From positions 1 to 64,000 of the forward strand of contig JBBQKG010000002.1 in NCBI GenBank assembly GCA_038326655.1: DNA of 64,000 bases, in the 5' to 3' direction. This stretch comes from JBBQKG01 sp038326655. GTDB taxonomy: Bacteria > Actinomycetota > Thermoleophilia > Solirubrobacterales > JBBDJG01. Of the stretch, positions 14,041-23,400 are shown one piece after another; position 1 is the first letter of the stretch, and each line of letters opens with the position of its first letter. The notes below the pieces were generated by a model. It was not told the DNA's origin. It searched no databases and was given only the letters and a program-made list of their open reading frames with translations. A program made the position numbers and the translations under genes.

Positions 14041-15378
14041 CTACGGGATGTTCGAAAGCGCCTTCCGGTACGCCTCCGAGAACGTGGGAAACGGCTGGAT
14101 CGTGTCGCGCAGCACGTCGAGCGGCAGCTGCGCCCTGATCGCGAGGGTCGCCTGCTGGAGCCAGTCGCCCGCCTCCGGTCCGACCGCACAGGCGCCGGTC
14201 AGGACGTTGCCGTCGGTGATCAGCTTCAGGAAGCCGGGTCGCTTCGAGGGATCCTCCATGTAAGTGGCGCTGCGGGCGAGGCCGGCCAGCTCGGCGGTAC
14301 CGATTGTGCGTCCCTCCGTCTCACCGACCGCTGCAACCTGGGGGTCCGTGAAGACCACCCGCGGGACCGCGCGGTAGTCGGCAGCCGCTTTTCGCCCGAG
14401 CATGTCGGCGGCGGCGATCCGTGCCTGGTAGGCGCCCACATGGGTGAACAGCATGACGCCGGTGACGTCGCCGATTGCCCAGATCCGATCGCCTGCGCGG
14501 AGGCGCTCGTCGACCTCGATGCCCTTCTCCGACGGTGAGATCCCGACCGCCTCGAGGCCGAGGCCCTCCAGCCGCGGCTTGCGGCCGGTCGCGACCAGGA
14601 GTTTCTCGCCGATCAGCTGCTCGCCTCCGCCGAGCGTCACCGCAAAGCCGTCTCCATGCTTCGCAACCGCCTCGGCGGCGTTGCCCAGGTGGAGCTCGAT
14701 GCCCTCGTCGCCGAGCGCTTTCGCGAGCGCCTTTCCGGCCGCTTCGTGCTCGTTCGGGAGCAGGTGCTCGGCGTGCTCGATGATCGCAACCGAGACGCCC
14801 ATGCGCGCGAAGGCCTGGCCGAGCTCGACACCGACGGGTCCGCCGCCGAGCACGAGCAGGCGCCGGGGAAGCCGGCGGGCGGCCGTCGCTTCGCGGTTGG
14901 TCCACACGCCCTCGAGCCGGTCGAGCCCGTCGATCGGCGGGACCATCGGCTCGGAGCCGGTAGCGATCACGATTCGGTCGGCCTCGTAGGCGGCGCCATC
15001 GATTTCGATGCTGCCGGCGCCTGCGATCCGCGCGCTCCCTCTGATCAGCGTCACGCCGTCGACGGCGAGCGCCTGCGCCTTCGCGGCGTCGTCGAAGTCG
15101 GACACCATGTAGTCGCGCCAAGCGAGGATCCGCTCGACATCGAGCTCGCCGCCGACGGCCGGCTCGACGCCGGGAGTGTCGAGTGCCGCGGCGAGCGCCT
15201 CGCCAGGGCGCAGCAGCGTCTTGGACGGCATGCAGGCCCAGTACTTGCACTCGCCGGCGACGAGCTCGCGCTCGACGATCGCGACGTTCAGGCCGCCCGT
15301 GGCGAGCTCCGTCGCACAGGTCTCACCAGCCGAGCCGGCGCCGATCACGACCGCGTCGAAACGGCGAGTCGAGGTCAT
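14041..15378 (-). CDS. FAD-dependent pyridine nucleotide-disulfide oxidoreductase
   Basis: A 445-residue class I disulfide reductase (dihydrolipoamide dehydrogenase or mercuric reductase-like). The FAD site is VVIGAGSAGE, the NAD(P) site LLVLGGGPVGVELG, and the second FAD segment IWAIGDVTG. The redox pair is C-KYWA-C followed by MPSKTLLRP, differing from the usual C-x-N-x-G-C but keeping the spacing. The C-terminal interface has no His-x4-Glu pair of lipoamide dehydrogenases; FPTFSEA stands there. ATG 15378 is chosen because the FAD motif follows within nine residues. It is next to the exported ferritin-like cluster but separated by 122 bp. The disulfide substrate is unknown. Confidence 0.85.
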   Translation of the reverse strand: MTSTRRFDAVVIGAGSAGETCATELATGGLNVAIVERELVAGECKYWACMPSKTLLRPGEALAAALDTPGVEPAVGGELDVERILAWRDYMVSDFDDAAKAQALAVDGVTLIRGSARIAGAGSIEIDGAAYEADRIVIATGSEPMVPPIDGLDRLEGVWTNREATAARRLPRRLLVLGGGPVGVELGQAFARMGVSVAIIEHAEHLLPNEHEAAGKALAKALGDEGIELHLGNAAEAVAKHGDGFAVTLGGGEQLIGEKLLVATGRKPRLEGLGLEAVGISPSEKGIEVDERLRAGDRIWAIGDVTGVMLFTHVGAYQARIAAADMLGRKAAADYRAVPRVVFTDPQVAAVGETEGRTIGTAELAGLARSATYMEDPSKRPGFLKLITDGNVLTGACAVGPEAGDWLQQATLAIRAQLPLDVLRDTIQPFPTFSEAYRKALSNIP

Positions 15379-15500
15379 CGGGTGGGGATTCGGGTCGAGC
15401 TTCGGATCATCGTGCTGCGGAAGGAAACCTAGACGGATCTGCTCGCCGGGGTTCCGGCGCGGGAGCCGGCGGTGCCGGCCCCCACTCCGGATTGGCATCG

Positions 15501-16160
15501 CTAGCCGACGATGAAGCCGGTGCCCTTGACAGCCTTCAGCACCTTCGCCATCGACGCGGCCTTGTCGAACGCGACCGGCGCCGGAGGCTGGCCGACGATG
15601 TTGCGGATCCAGGCAGCGTGACGCGCCTCGACCGGCAGCACCGAAGCAGCGGCCTTGAGCACCGCAGTCTGCTTGATCCGGTGCGCCTGACCCTCGTATG
15701 CGGAGACGCCCGTGTCCTCGAGCACGATCGCGGTCTGCTGGAACTTGGCCAGATCGCTGGTCGTGTCCTTGAATTCGAACTTCGGCTTCTTGACCGCCTT
15801 CTTGCCCAGCACCTTCTGGAGGAACTTCACATGCGCGACCTCGTGGTCGCGCACGGTCGTGGCGAACTGGAGGGTGGCGCCAGTGAGCGCGCCCTTGGCC
15901 ACGGCCTCCTTGTAGAACTCGGACTCGAGGTACTCGAGCGTCAGGGCGTAGTTCAGGATCTTGACGTCCTGCTTCTTCGAGGGCCGCGCCTCTGCGAGTG
16001 CAGGCAGGCCGCCCAGGAGCACGCTCCCGGCAAGCAGCGAGCCGCCTCCGATGGCCGCCTTGCGAAACAGGTCGGCGCGGGTGTCGCCCGCAACCGACTG
16101 CTCGGCGTCGCGCACGGCGCCGTCGGCGTCGAGCATCTCGACGGTGATCAGATCAGACAT
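15501..16160 (-). CDS. Exported ferritin-like protein 1
   Basis: A 219-residue protein of the Ferritin_2 type. Residues 26-60 are a Tat-like signal, TRADLFRK followed by AAIGGGSLLAGSVLLGG, ending in ALAEA. The second arginine of the Tat motif is Ala. The four-helix core carries the acidic and His residues of the fold (TLEYLESEFYKEA, DHEVAHVKFLQ, LEDTGVSAYEG, VEARHAAWIRN). A GAAAGGA ribosome site precedes ATG 16160. It is divergent from two paralogues and faces them over a palindrome. Members of this family are linked to desiccation or oxidative stress and probably bind metal outside the membrane; the exact role is not known. Confidence 0.85.
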   Translation of the reverse strand: MSDLITVEMLDADGAVRDAEQSVAGDTRADLFRKAAIGGGSLLAGSVLLGGLPALAEARPSKKQDVKILNYALTLEYLESEFYKEAVAKGALTGATLQFATTVRDHEVAHVKFLQKVLGKKAVKKPKFEFKDTTSDLAKFQQTAIVLEDTGVSAYEGQAHRIKQTAVLKAAASVLPVEARHAAWIRNIVGQPPAPVAFDKAASMAKVLKAVKGTGFIVG

Positions 16161-16262
16161 TGCGATGGGTCCTTTCGTCGGTTGACCATGAGCCGGTATA
16201 CGCCCGCTCGCTCCGACTGGATCACCACGCGCGGAAAGCGCCCGGCGAGATTCGCTTGGCCG

Positions 16263-16280
16263 GTTTTCAAACTTGAAAAC
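16263..16280. promoter_or_regulatory. Palindrome in the divergent ferritin-like promoter region
   Basis: GTTTTCAA-AC-TTGAAAAC is a perfect 8-bp inverted repeat with a 2-bp spacer, in a strikingly AT-rich patch of otherwise GC-rich DNA. It lies 103 bp before one ferritin-like start and 110 bp before the other. It fits a dimeric repressor or activator site for the whole export cluster. The regulator is not in the window as far as can be told. Confidence 0.55.
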
Positions 16281-16389
16281 TTTGGTCCGGTGAACGGCGA
16301 CAGGTGATCCACCACGGTGTGTCTGCGCGTAGTTGCCACCGTAGCTTTCATCCACGAGCGCACAGGTGAACGCGCCGGAAGGAGAACAC

Positions 16390-17103
16390 ATGAGCAACAG
16401 CGACGAAGCAGACATGGTTCACAAGGAGACCCCCGCCGTGGAAGCGCTGGTGCGTGACGAGTCCTCGCGCAAGCGCTTCTTCGCGATGGTGGGCGGCGCC
16501 GGTGCCGCCGGCGCATTCGGGATCTTCCTGGCCGCCTGTGGTGGCAACGACAACAAGGACAAGACAGCGACCCAGTCTCAGACCCAGACCCGGACCCAGC
16601 CCACCAGCTCGGGCACCAGCCAGTTCGGGCAGGGCGACCTGGGCATCCTGAACTACGCCCTGACGCTCGAGTACCTGGAGGCCGACTTCTACCGCAAGGC
16701 CGCCGCGAGCGGGATGCTCAAAGGCAAGGCCCTCGACGTCGCGAAGCGATTCGGCGAGGAGGAACAACAGCACGTCGACGCACTCAGGGCGACGGTCAAG
16801 CAGCTCGGCGGCACGCCCGCGAGCAAGCCCAAGTCGAAATTCCCGCTCACCGACCAGAGCTCGATCCTCACCCTCGCGGCGACGGTCGAGAACCTGGGCG
16901 CGGCTGCCTACCTCGGACAGGCGGCGAACATCAAGAACAAGCAGGTCCTCGCCGCGGCGCTGTCGATCCATACGGTCGAAGGCCGCCATGCGGCGGCCCT
17001 CAACACCGTGATCGGCAAGAACGTGACGCCCGACGGCGCCTTCGCGGAGCCGGCGTCTGCGGATGAGGTGCTGAAGCAGGTCAAGCCCTTCATCGTCTCT
17101 TGA
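16390..17103 (+). CDS. Exported ferritin-like lipoprotein 2
   Basis: A 237-residue ferritin-like protein. It has a polar lead of about 30 residues, then SRKRFFAMVGGAGAAG and a lipobox FLAAC, so it should be a Tat-type lipoprotein. The motif is R-K-R rather than twin arginine after Ser. A Gln/Thr-rich linker follows the lipid anchor. The core repeats the family pattern TLEYLEADFYRKAA, EEEQQHVDALRA, VENLGAAAYLG and VEGRHAAALN. ATG 16390 has a strong GGAAGGAG site. It starts the run ferritin-like 2, ferritin-like 3, cupredoxin, tatA, tatC, all on the same strand with small gaps. Confidence 0.87.
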   Translation: MSNSDEADMVHKETPAVEALVRDESSRKRFFAMVGGAGAAGAFGIFLAACGGNDNKDKTATQSQTQTRTQPTSSGTSQFGQGDLGILNYALTLEYLEADFYRKAAASGMLKGKALDVAKRFGEEEQQHVDALRATVKQLGGTPASKPKSKFPLTDQSSILTLAATVENLGAAAYLGQAANIKNKQVLAAALSIHTVEGRHAAALNTVIGKNVTPDGAFAEPASADEVLKQVKPFIVS

Positions 17104-17126
17104 GCCCGATGCAGAGAAAGGACAAC

Positions 17127-17768
17127 ATGAATCCTGAGATGACTTCCAATTCGCAACTCGCGGATCCCGTGCTGGCGACTGTCGAGGTGGAGGGGCTCAC
17201 ACGCAGCTCATTCATCTTGAAGAGCGCGCTGGCGGCGGGCTCCGTCTACGGCGCAAGCACGGTCGCCCCATTCGTTGGCCAGGCATTCGCCAAGGGTCAG
17301 AGTGACGTCGACATCCTCAACTTCGCCCTCACCCTGGAGTATCTCGAGGCCGACTTCTACGCCAAGGCGCTGAAGAAGGCCGGGCTGGGCGGCGAGTTGA
17401 AGAAGCTCGCGCAGCAATTCGGCGACGCCGAGCAGCAGCACGTCGACGCGCTCACCGCCACGGTCAAGGACCTGGGCGGGACGCCGGCGACGAAGCCGAG
17501 GTTCAGCTTTCCGATCAGCGACCGCGCAAGCTTTCTGAAGCTTGCGACGACGCTCGAGGACACAGGCGTATCGGCCTACAACGGCGCGGGACCCTCGATC
17601 AAGTCGGCGAAGGTGCTCGCTGCCGCCGGCAGCATCGTGCAGGTGGAAGCCCGCCACGCCGCCGCGATCAGGCTCCAGGCGAACAAGCAGCCCTCGCCGA
17701 ACGCGTTCGACAAGACCCTCAGCAAGCAGAAGGTGCTCGCCGCAGTCAAGCCGCTGATCAAGGCCTGA
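17127..17768 (+). CDS. Exported ferritin-like protein 3
   Basis: A 213-residue paralogue of the two neighbours. The signal is TRSSFILKSALAAGSVYGAS with cleavage likely near GQAFA-KG; again the Tat-like motif keeps one Arg and lacks the second. The ferritin-like core has TLEYLEADFYAKAL, DAEQQHVDALTA, LEDTGVSAYNG and VEARHAAAIR. It lies 23 bp after gene 2, with AGAAAGGA before ATG 17127, and six bases before the cupredoxin gene. Sequence similarity to gene 2 is higher than to gene 1, suggesting tandem duplication. It probably acts outside the membrane with its paralogues. Confidence 0.87.
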   Translation: MNPEMTSNSQLADPVLATVEVEGLTRSSFILKSALAAGSVYGASTVAPFVGQAFAKGQSDVDILNFALTLEYLEADFYAKALKKAGLGGELKKLAQQFGDAEQQHVDALTATVKDLGGTPATKPRFSFPISDRASFLKLATTLEDTGVSAYNGAGPSIKSAKVLAAAGSIVQVEARHAAAIRLQANKQPSPNAFDKTLSKQKVLAAVKPLIKA

Positions 17769-17774
17769 GGCTTC

Positions 17775-18113
17775 GTGCCCCGGGTGATCACGATCGTCGT
17801 GCTCGGCGTGGTGGCGGTGTTGACCGGCTGCGGCGGCGGTGACAGTGGCAAGCCTGCGAGCGCGGATGTGAGCATCGCCGACTTCAAGTTCTCACCCGCG
17901 GCGATCGAGGTGAAGCGCGGCGGGACCGTTGAGTGGCGGAACGCCGATCGCGCTCAGCACACCGCTACCGCGGAGGAAGGATCGTCCTTCCAGTTCGACA
18001 CGGGCACGTTGAGAAAGGGGCGAGCGCGAAAGGTGAAGTTCAGCCGCAAAGGCACCTTCACCTACGTGTGCAGCTTCCACCCGTTCATGCAGGGCAAGGT
18101 CTCAGTCAAGTGA
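17775..18113 (+). CDS. Amicyanin/plastocyanin-like cupredoxin lipoprotein
   Basis: A 112-residue blue-copper domain. A short signal ends in lipobox VLTGC (Cys19), so it is membrane-anchored outside. Type 1 copper ligands are His62, Cys99, His102 and Met105, in C-SF-H-PF-M-QGKV, close to the amicyanin loop. GTG 17775 is the start, six bases after the ferritin-like gene. It probably carries electrons to or from the co-encoded ferritin-like proteins. Being a Cys-lipobox Sec-type signal, it differs from the Tat-like signals of its neighbours. The redox partner is inferred from gene order only. Confidence 0.88.
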   Translation: MPRVITIVVLGVVAVLTGCGGGDSGKPASADVSIADFKFSPAAIEVKRGGTVEWRNADRAQHTATAEEGSSFQFDTGTLRKGRARKVKFSRKGTFTYVCSFHPFMQGKVSVK

Positions 18114-18150
18114 CATTCACGACCAACATCAAGCAAGCGAAAGGTGTGAC

Positions 18151-18381
18151 ATGCCAAACATCGGACCATTCGAGATCATGGTAGTGCTCGTGATCGCGCT
18201 GCTCGTCTTCGGGCCGAAGCGGCTGCCGGAGATGGGACGCTCGGTCGGGCACGGCCTGCGCGAGTTCAAGGACTCGCTGACGAGCGAGAAGGCCGACGAC
18301 GAGCACAAGGAGATCGTCGTCGCCGCCACGGCCGAGCCGGCTCCGGTTCCGGTCGAGGTGATGCACGACAGCCGCTCCTGA
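18151..18381 (+). CDS. tatA: Sec-independent translocase TatA/TatE
   Basis: A 76-residue TatA-type protein. One N-terminal membrane helix (FEIMVVLVIALLVFGPKRLPEMGRS) contains the hallmark FGPKRLPE hinge, followed by an amphipathic helix (GHGLREFKDSLTSEK) and an acidic, unstructured tail. It lies 25 bp before tatC. There is no tatB between them, so this is a minimal TatAC system as in Gram-positive bacteria. Its place right after three Tat-like substrates and a cupredoxin suggests dedicated export of that set. Confidence 0.94.
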   Translation: MPNIGPFEIMVVLVIALLVFGPKRLPEMGRSVGHGLREFKDSLTSEKADDEHKEIVVAATAEPAPVPVEVMHDSRS

Positions 18382-18405
18382 GGGAAGCGGCGCGACGACG
18401 CTGAC

Positions 18406-19170
18406 ATGGCCAAGGTACGCACAATTGGGCACGAGGACCGCCTCACGCTCGTCGAGCACCTCGACGAGCTGAGGGGTCGCCTGACCGTCTCCGTCGCGGC
18501 GTTCGTGGTGGCTCTCGGACTCTGCTTCTGGCAGAACCATCTGATCCTCGACCTCCTGAACGCTCCCCTTCCGGGGAATCGCGAGCCGGTCACGTTCGGC
18601 GTCTCCGAGCCGTTCATGACGACGCTCACGGTGTCCGCGTACGCCGCAATCCTGCTCGCCCTGCCGGTGATCCTCTACGAGGCCTACGCGTTCGTGCTGC
18701 CGGCCTTCAGTCCGGGCCAGCGGCGGGTCGCGCTACCCCTGTTGCTGATGGTGCCCGTGCTGTTCGTGGCCGGCGTCGTCTTCAGCTACACGGTCGTGCT
18801 GCCGTCCGCCCTGAAATTCCTCGTGAACTTCAACGACAGCCAGTTCAACATCCAGATACGCGCGCGGGACTACTACGGGTTCGTTGCGATGACGCTGGGT
18901 GCGCTCGGGCTTTTGTTCCAGATACCGGTCGGCGTGCTGGCGGCGACCAAGCTGGGCCTCACCACGCCCCAGAAGATGCGGCGTTCGCGACGTCACGCCG
19001 TGGTCGGCATCGCGGTGATCGCGATGCTGCTGCCCGGCACGGATCCCGTCACGATGTTGATCTCGATGGTGCCGCTCGTCGTCCTGTACGAGCTCAGCAT
19101 CATCCTGGCCGCGGTCGCGGGCAAGCCCGCGGCGGGTCGCGAGCCCGCGGCGGCCGGACGGGCCGGATAG
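18406..19170 (+). CDS. tatC: Sec-independent translocase TatC
   Basis: A 254-residue TatC with six hydrophobic segments. The conserved N-terminal motif LVEHLDELRGRL is present, as are SEPFMTTLTVSAYAAILLALPVILYEAYAFVLPAF and the later FQIPV. The Ala/Gly-rich end is likely cytoplasmic. TatC binds the signal peptide directly. Given that the three adjacent substrates all lack the second Arg, this copy may tolerate relaxed signals; that is inference. Whether another tat locus exists elsewhere in the genome cannot be seen. Confidence 0.95.
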   Translation: MAKVRTIGHEDRLTLVEHLDELRGRLTVSVAAFVVALGLCFWQNHLILDLLNAPLPGNREPVTFGVSEPFMTTLTVSAYAAILLALPVILYEAYAFVLPAFSPGQRRVALPLLLMVPVLFVAGVVFSYTVVLPSALKFLVNFNDSQFNIQIRARDYYGFVAMTLGALGLLFQIPVGVLAATKLGLTTPQKMRRSRRHAVVGIAVIAMLLPGTDPVTMLISMVPLVVLYELSIILAAVAGKPAAGREPAAAGRAG

Positions 19171-19231
19171 GCGTCCGGAGTCCCCGTTCGGGCCGGGTTC
19201 GATTTCGCTCCGCCGGGTAAGAAGGCCGTCG

Positions 19232-20426
19232 ATGAAGGCACTTGCCTGGCACGGCACTCACGACGTACGGGTCGACACCGTCCCGGATCCCACGATCGAG
19301 CAGCCGACCGACGCAATCGTGCGGGTCACGTCGACCGGGATCTGTGGATCGGATCTCCATCTGTACGAGGTGCTCGGGCCCTTTCTCGACGCCGGCGACA
19401 TCTTGTGGCACGAGCCGATGGGGGTCGTCGAGGAGGTCGGGTCGGAGGTGACGCAGATCGCCCCCGGTGACCGCGTGGTGGTCCCGTTCAACGTCTCCTG
19501 CGGCTACTGCTACATGTGCGACAAAGGACTCCAGTCGCAGTGCGAGACGACCCAGGTGCGGGAGCGGGGCACCGGCGCCGGGTTGCTCGGCTACACGAAG
19601 CTCTATGGACAAGGTCCCGGGAGGTCAAGCCGAGCTCCTGCGGGTTCCTCAGGCGCAGTACGGGCCAATCAAGGTGCCCGAGAGTCCACCTGACGACAGA
19701 TTTGTTTACCTCTCCGATGTCTTGCCGACGGCCTGGCAGGCGGTCGAATACGCAGACATTCCCGGCGGCGAAGCCGTCTTGGTGCTCGGGCTCGGGCCGA
19801 TCGGTGAGATGGCGACGCGGGTCGCCCAACATCGCGGCGCCGGCCGGGTGATCGGCATCGACCTCGTACCGGAGCGCCTCGATCGCGCCCGGTCCCACGG
19901 CGTCGAGACGCTTGACCTGGAGGAGCACGACGACCTCGCAGAGGCTGTTCGCGAGATGACCGACGGCCGCGGCCCGATCGCCGTGATCGACGCGGTAGGA
20001 ATGGAGGCGCACGGTTCTCCCGTCGGCCGGTTTGCGCACAAGATCGCGGCGATGCTTCCCGACCCGGTGGCGCGAAAGATGACCGAGACGGTCGGCATCG
20101 ATCGCCTCGCGGCACTGCACATGGCGATCGAGCTGGTCCAGCGCGGAGGGACGATTTCGGTCTCCGGCGTCTACGGCGGCGCCGCGAGCCCGATGCCGCT
20201 GATCCAGATGTTCGACAAGCAGGTCAACATGCGCATGGGCCAGGCGAACGTCAAGCGCTGGATCGGCGAAATCTTGCCGCTGCTGACGGGCGAAGGCGAT
20301 CCCCTCGGAGTCGACGACTTCGCGACTCACCGGCTGCCGCTCGACCAGGCGCCGCACGCCTACGAGATCTTTCAGAAGAAGCAGGACGGTGCGGTCAAGG
20401 TCCTGCTCCAGCCGCAGAGCGGCTGA
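19232..20426 (+). pseudogene. Zinc-dependent alcohol dehydrogenase (formaldehyde dehydrogenase-like), one frameshift
   Basis: A medium-chain dehydrogenase. The first part has TGICGSDLHLYE with the catalytic Zn Cys, WHEPMG, and the structural Zn site CGYCYMCDKGLQSQC. At about 19609-19616 one extra base shifts the frame within LYGQ-VPGGQAELLRVPQ. The rest continues normally in the next frame, with the NAD site VLVLGLGPIGEMA and the acidic GIDLVPERLDRA that prefers NAD. The joined protein is about 397 residues, normal for glutathione-independent formaldehyde dehydrogenase-like enzymes. ATG 19232 follows AAGAAGG. Both halves show no other damage, so a one-base assembly error is plausible. Confidence 0.8.
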
Positions 20427-20438
20427 GTCAGCCCCGCC

Positions 20439-23400
20439 CTATGGTACGAAGACGCCCTGGTCGGCGAACAACGTGTTGGGCTGCGTGCTCGCGAGCGAGT
20501 CGGGTCCACCGTCGAAGACCTTCACCTGGCCCAGCTCCCAGATCGCCCGGTTGCCGGCGACCACCGCCCCGGGCGTGATGGAGTTGGCGGTCGTGGTGAT
20601 CGTGCAGGTCGAGCCGACCGTCGTGCTGACGGTCGCGTTGCACGGCGCGGTGACGGGGAAGCCGGCGTCCTGGACGGTCCCCGGCTCGTTCTGTGAGGGC
20701 CCGTTGGTGCGATCGGTGATCCGCAGCGTCTGGTCGACCTGCAGCTGCCCCGTGTAGTCCGAGAGGTCGGTCTTCTTTCGGACATCCGTCAGCGAGAAGG
20801 CAATCTGCACGTCACCCGGCTGCACGTCGTACCTGACCGAGCCGACCGAGTTTGCGTCGCGGCCGTTTGCATCGAACGTGCCGACCGTGAGCTGGTCGGA
20901 GGCCTGCTGCGGCGGGTTGCACGAGCCGAAGGCAAGCGGCGCGCCATGCGTGCGGTTTGGCCCGGTGCAGGGCTTGTAGGCGGTCGCCAGCGAGGCGCGC
21001 AGCGGCGTTGCGCCCTTCGGGCGTGGGTACCCCGTGGTGAGCGTGGTACGGGCGATCAGGCCGGTGTTGCCGGAGTCGTCGGTCGCCCGCTCGGCGAAGT
21101 AGATCGTCTGGCCGGTGGTCGGCAGGCCGTTGACGGTGATCTGCTCCTGCGACCCCGTGGAGGTCGTCGTGGGTACCGCCACCTGCGTGGCGGCGGAGAA
21201 GTTTGCGTCGGTGATCGGCGTCGTGGACCAGCGCAGGTCGACCTTTCCGTTGGGGATCTGCCCGACCCACCAGTCGTCGCCGACCTCGGTCCAGGTGACC
21301 GTCGCGCTGCCCGGGCCCGCACCGGCCTGCGCGGAGAGGTCGTCCAGCGTCGCCGGCGGCCGCGAGTCGAGCCCGTAGAGGCCGGTGTTCCGCTCGTCGT
21401 GGTGGAAATGCCACCACTGGTCGTTTGCCCCCGGCTCGCCGCTCGTGTCGGTCAGGAACAGGAAGCCGTCGCGGGTGACGGTGGCGACCGCCAGCGCACC
21501 CGTGCGGGACAGCTGACCGACCGTCGGAGTGCTCGTGACGTAGCCGCCCGTGAAGACCGGGAAACCAGCCGGCTCGGCTCCGTCGGCATAGCGGCTCAGC
21601 GAGGTCGACAGGGTGTTCTGCGGCCCCACCGGCGGCGAGGCTGGGTCGAACGCGTGCACGAACCCGCCGCCGCTGCCCTCGATCACCTGGTGGTTGCCGT
21701 CGCCCTTGACGTCGGCGATCACCGGCCCGGACAGGAACTGCCAGTCCTCGATCTGGCGCGGAAAAGTCGGCACCGCGGCACCGGTCGAGGGGTCGAACGC
21801 CCCCACCGAGTGCTGGAAGCGCGGTTTCTTGCCCGGCGGCCCGGCGGTGTCGGTTGCGAGCTGAGTGCTGAGCCCGCCCGTCACGACCGCGTTCGAGGTC
21901 GAGCCGAGCTGTCCGACCGCGGTCTGGGCGACCGCCCACAGGAATGGCGAGTCCGTGAAGTTGGAACCGGCCCCGGGGGTGTTGGTCTGCAGGATCGTGC
22001 CCTGGCTGCCGTTGGCGTTGATCGTGAACGCGGGATGCGCCGCGTCGCTTCCGGCGAGGAACACGCCGGTCGCCGTCTGGAGCGTGCCGTTCGCGGCGGT
22101 GGACGGGAACAGGGCCGGAGAGGAGATCACGCCGGTCGCCACCGCGGGCACGCCGGCCGCGGCGAGCGAGGGCAGCGACACTGGCCAGCCGGGCAACGGC
22201 GCGGCGGTGTGGGTGGTCGCAAGCGTGAATCCGTCGAAGGCGTACATCCGTCCCGATGTGTTCCCGGTGCTGCCCTGGATCTCTTCGGTGCCGATCACGA
22301 TGTCGAGGTTCCCGTCCCCGTTGATGTCACCCACGGCCGGCGTGTCGGCGATCTTGGCGGGCCGGGAGTCGGCATTGGTGGTGGGGTCGTTCGGATAGAC
22401 GTCGCCCAGCACGCTGCCGTCCGGCCCGACCACGTAGACGCACTGGTTGGCGGCGGCCTGCACGATGTCGAGCTTGCCGTCGGTGCGCTTCTCGAGGTTC
22501 GCGAGCACCGGCGCCGCGATCGATCCGTAGTCGCTGTAGCGCTGGTCGGAGGTCGCCGGGTGCTTGCTGGTGCACTGGTCCCCGAAGGGCGGGCTCGGGT
22601 TGACGGGATGCGATGGCTGCGGCGGGTCGGCGTACTGCGAGACCGGCGGGACCTGTGCCGGGAACCCGGCCACGCGGGTCCCGTCGCGGTGCCACGCGTA
22701 CACGCCGCCCTTGAAGCTTGCCGCCACCACGTCCGGCTGCTTGTCCCCGTCGATGTCGCCGACCGCCACCGACCCGACGATCTGGCCGCGCGGCGTGGTG
22801 CCGTTCACCTGCTGGTTGTGCGGCGCGGACAGGGTGTCCGTGCTGACGGGCCAGCCGGGCACCGGCGTGCCGTCGGGACGCAGCGCCAGGACCTGGCCGT
22901 CCGAAGTGGCCTCGATCGCGTCGAGCTCGCCGCGGCCCTCGAGGTCATAGAGGGTCGGCGAGCCCTCACCGGACGCGCCGAGGTAGTACGGGCTGCCGGC
23001 ATGGTCGGCCGCCGTGGACGGGCGGACGTAGACGACCCGCCGGTCCTGGCCGAAGAGCGGCGCCGTCTGCGGGAGCGCCTGGTTCGGATCCTGATCGGTG
23101 TCGGTCGGGTTGGCACCGGTCCATGTCGGGTTGAGGAAGCCGCCCGACTTGTCGACCGTGCTCAGGACCCGGACGGTATAGGTGCCCGGGAACGAGAACG
23201 GGTGCTCACCGGCGGTCGACTGGTGCGTGCAGGTGGCGCCCGTCCCGGTCGGCAATGTCCAGGTCGCGAGCACGCCATCGTGTGCGGTCGTGCCCACCCC
23301 GCCGGGGACGTCGGTGAAGTCGGCCTCGGCCGGCTCCAGGCACGGAGCGACCTGCACCTTCCATGCGAACGTCTGGCCCGCCTGCAGCCGCGGCGCGGCG

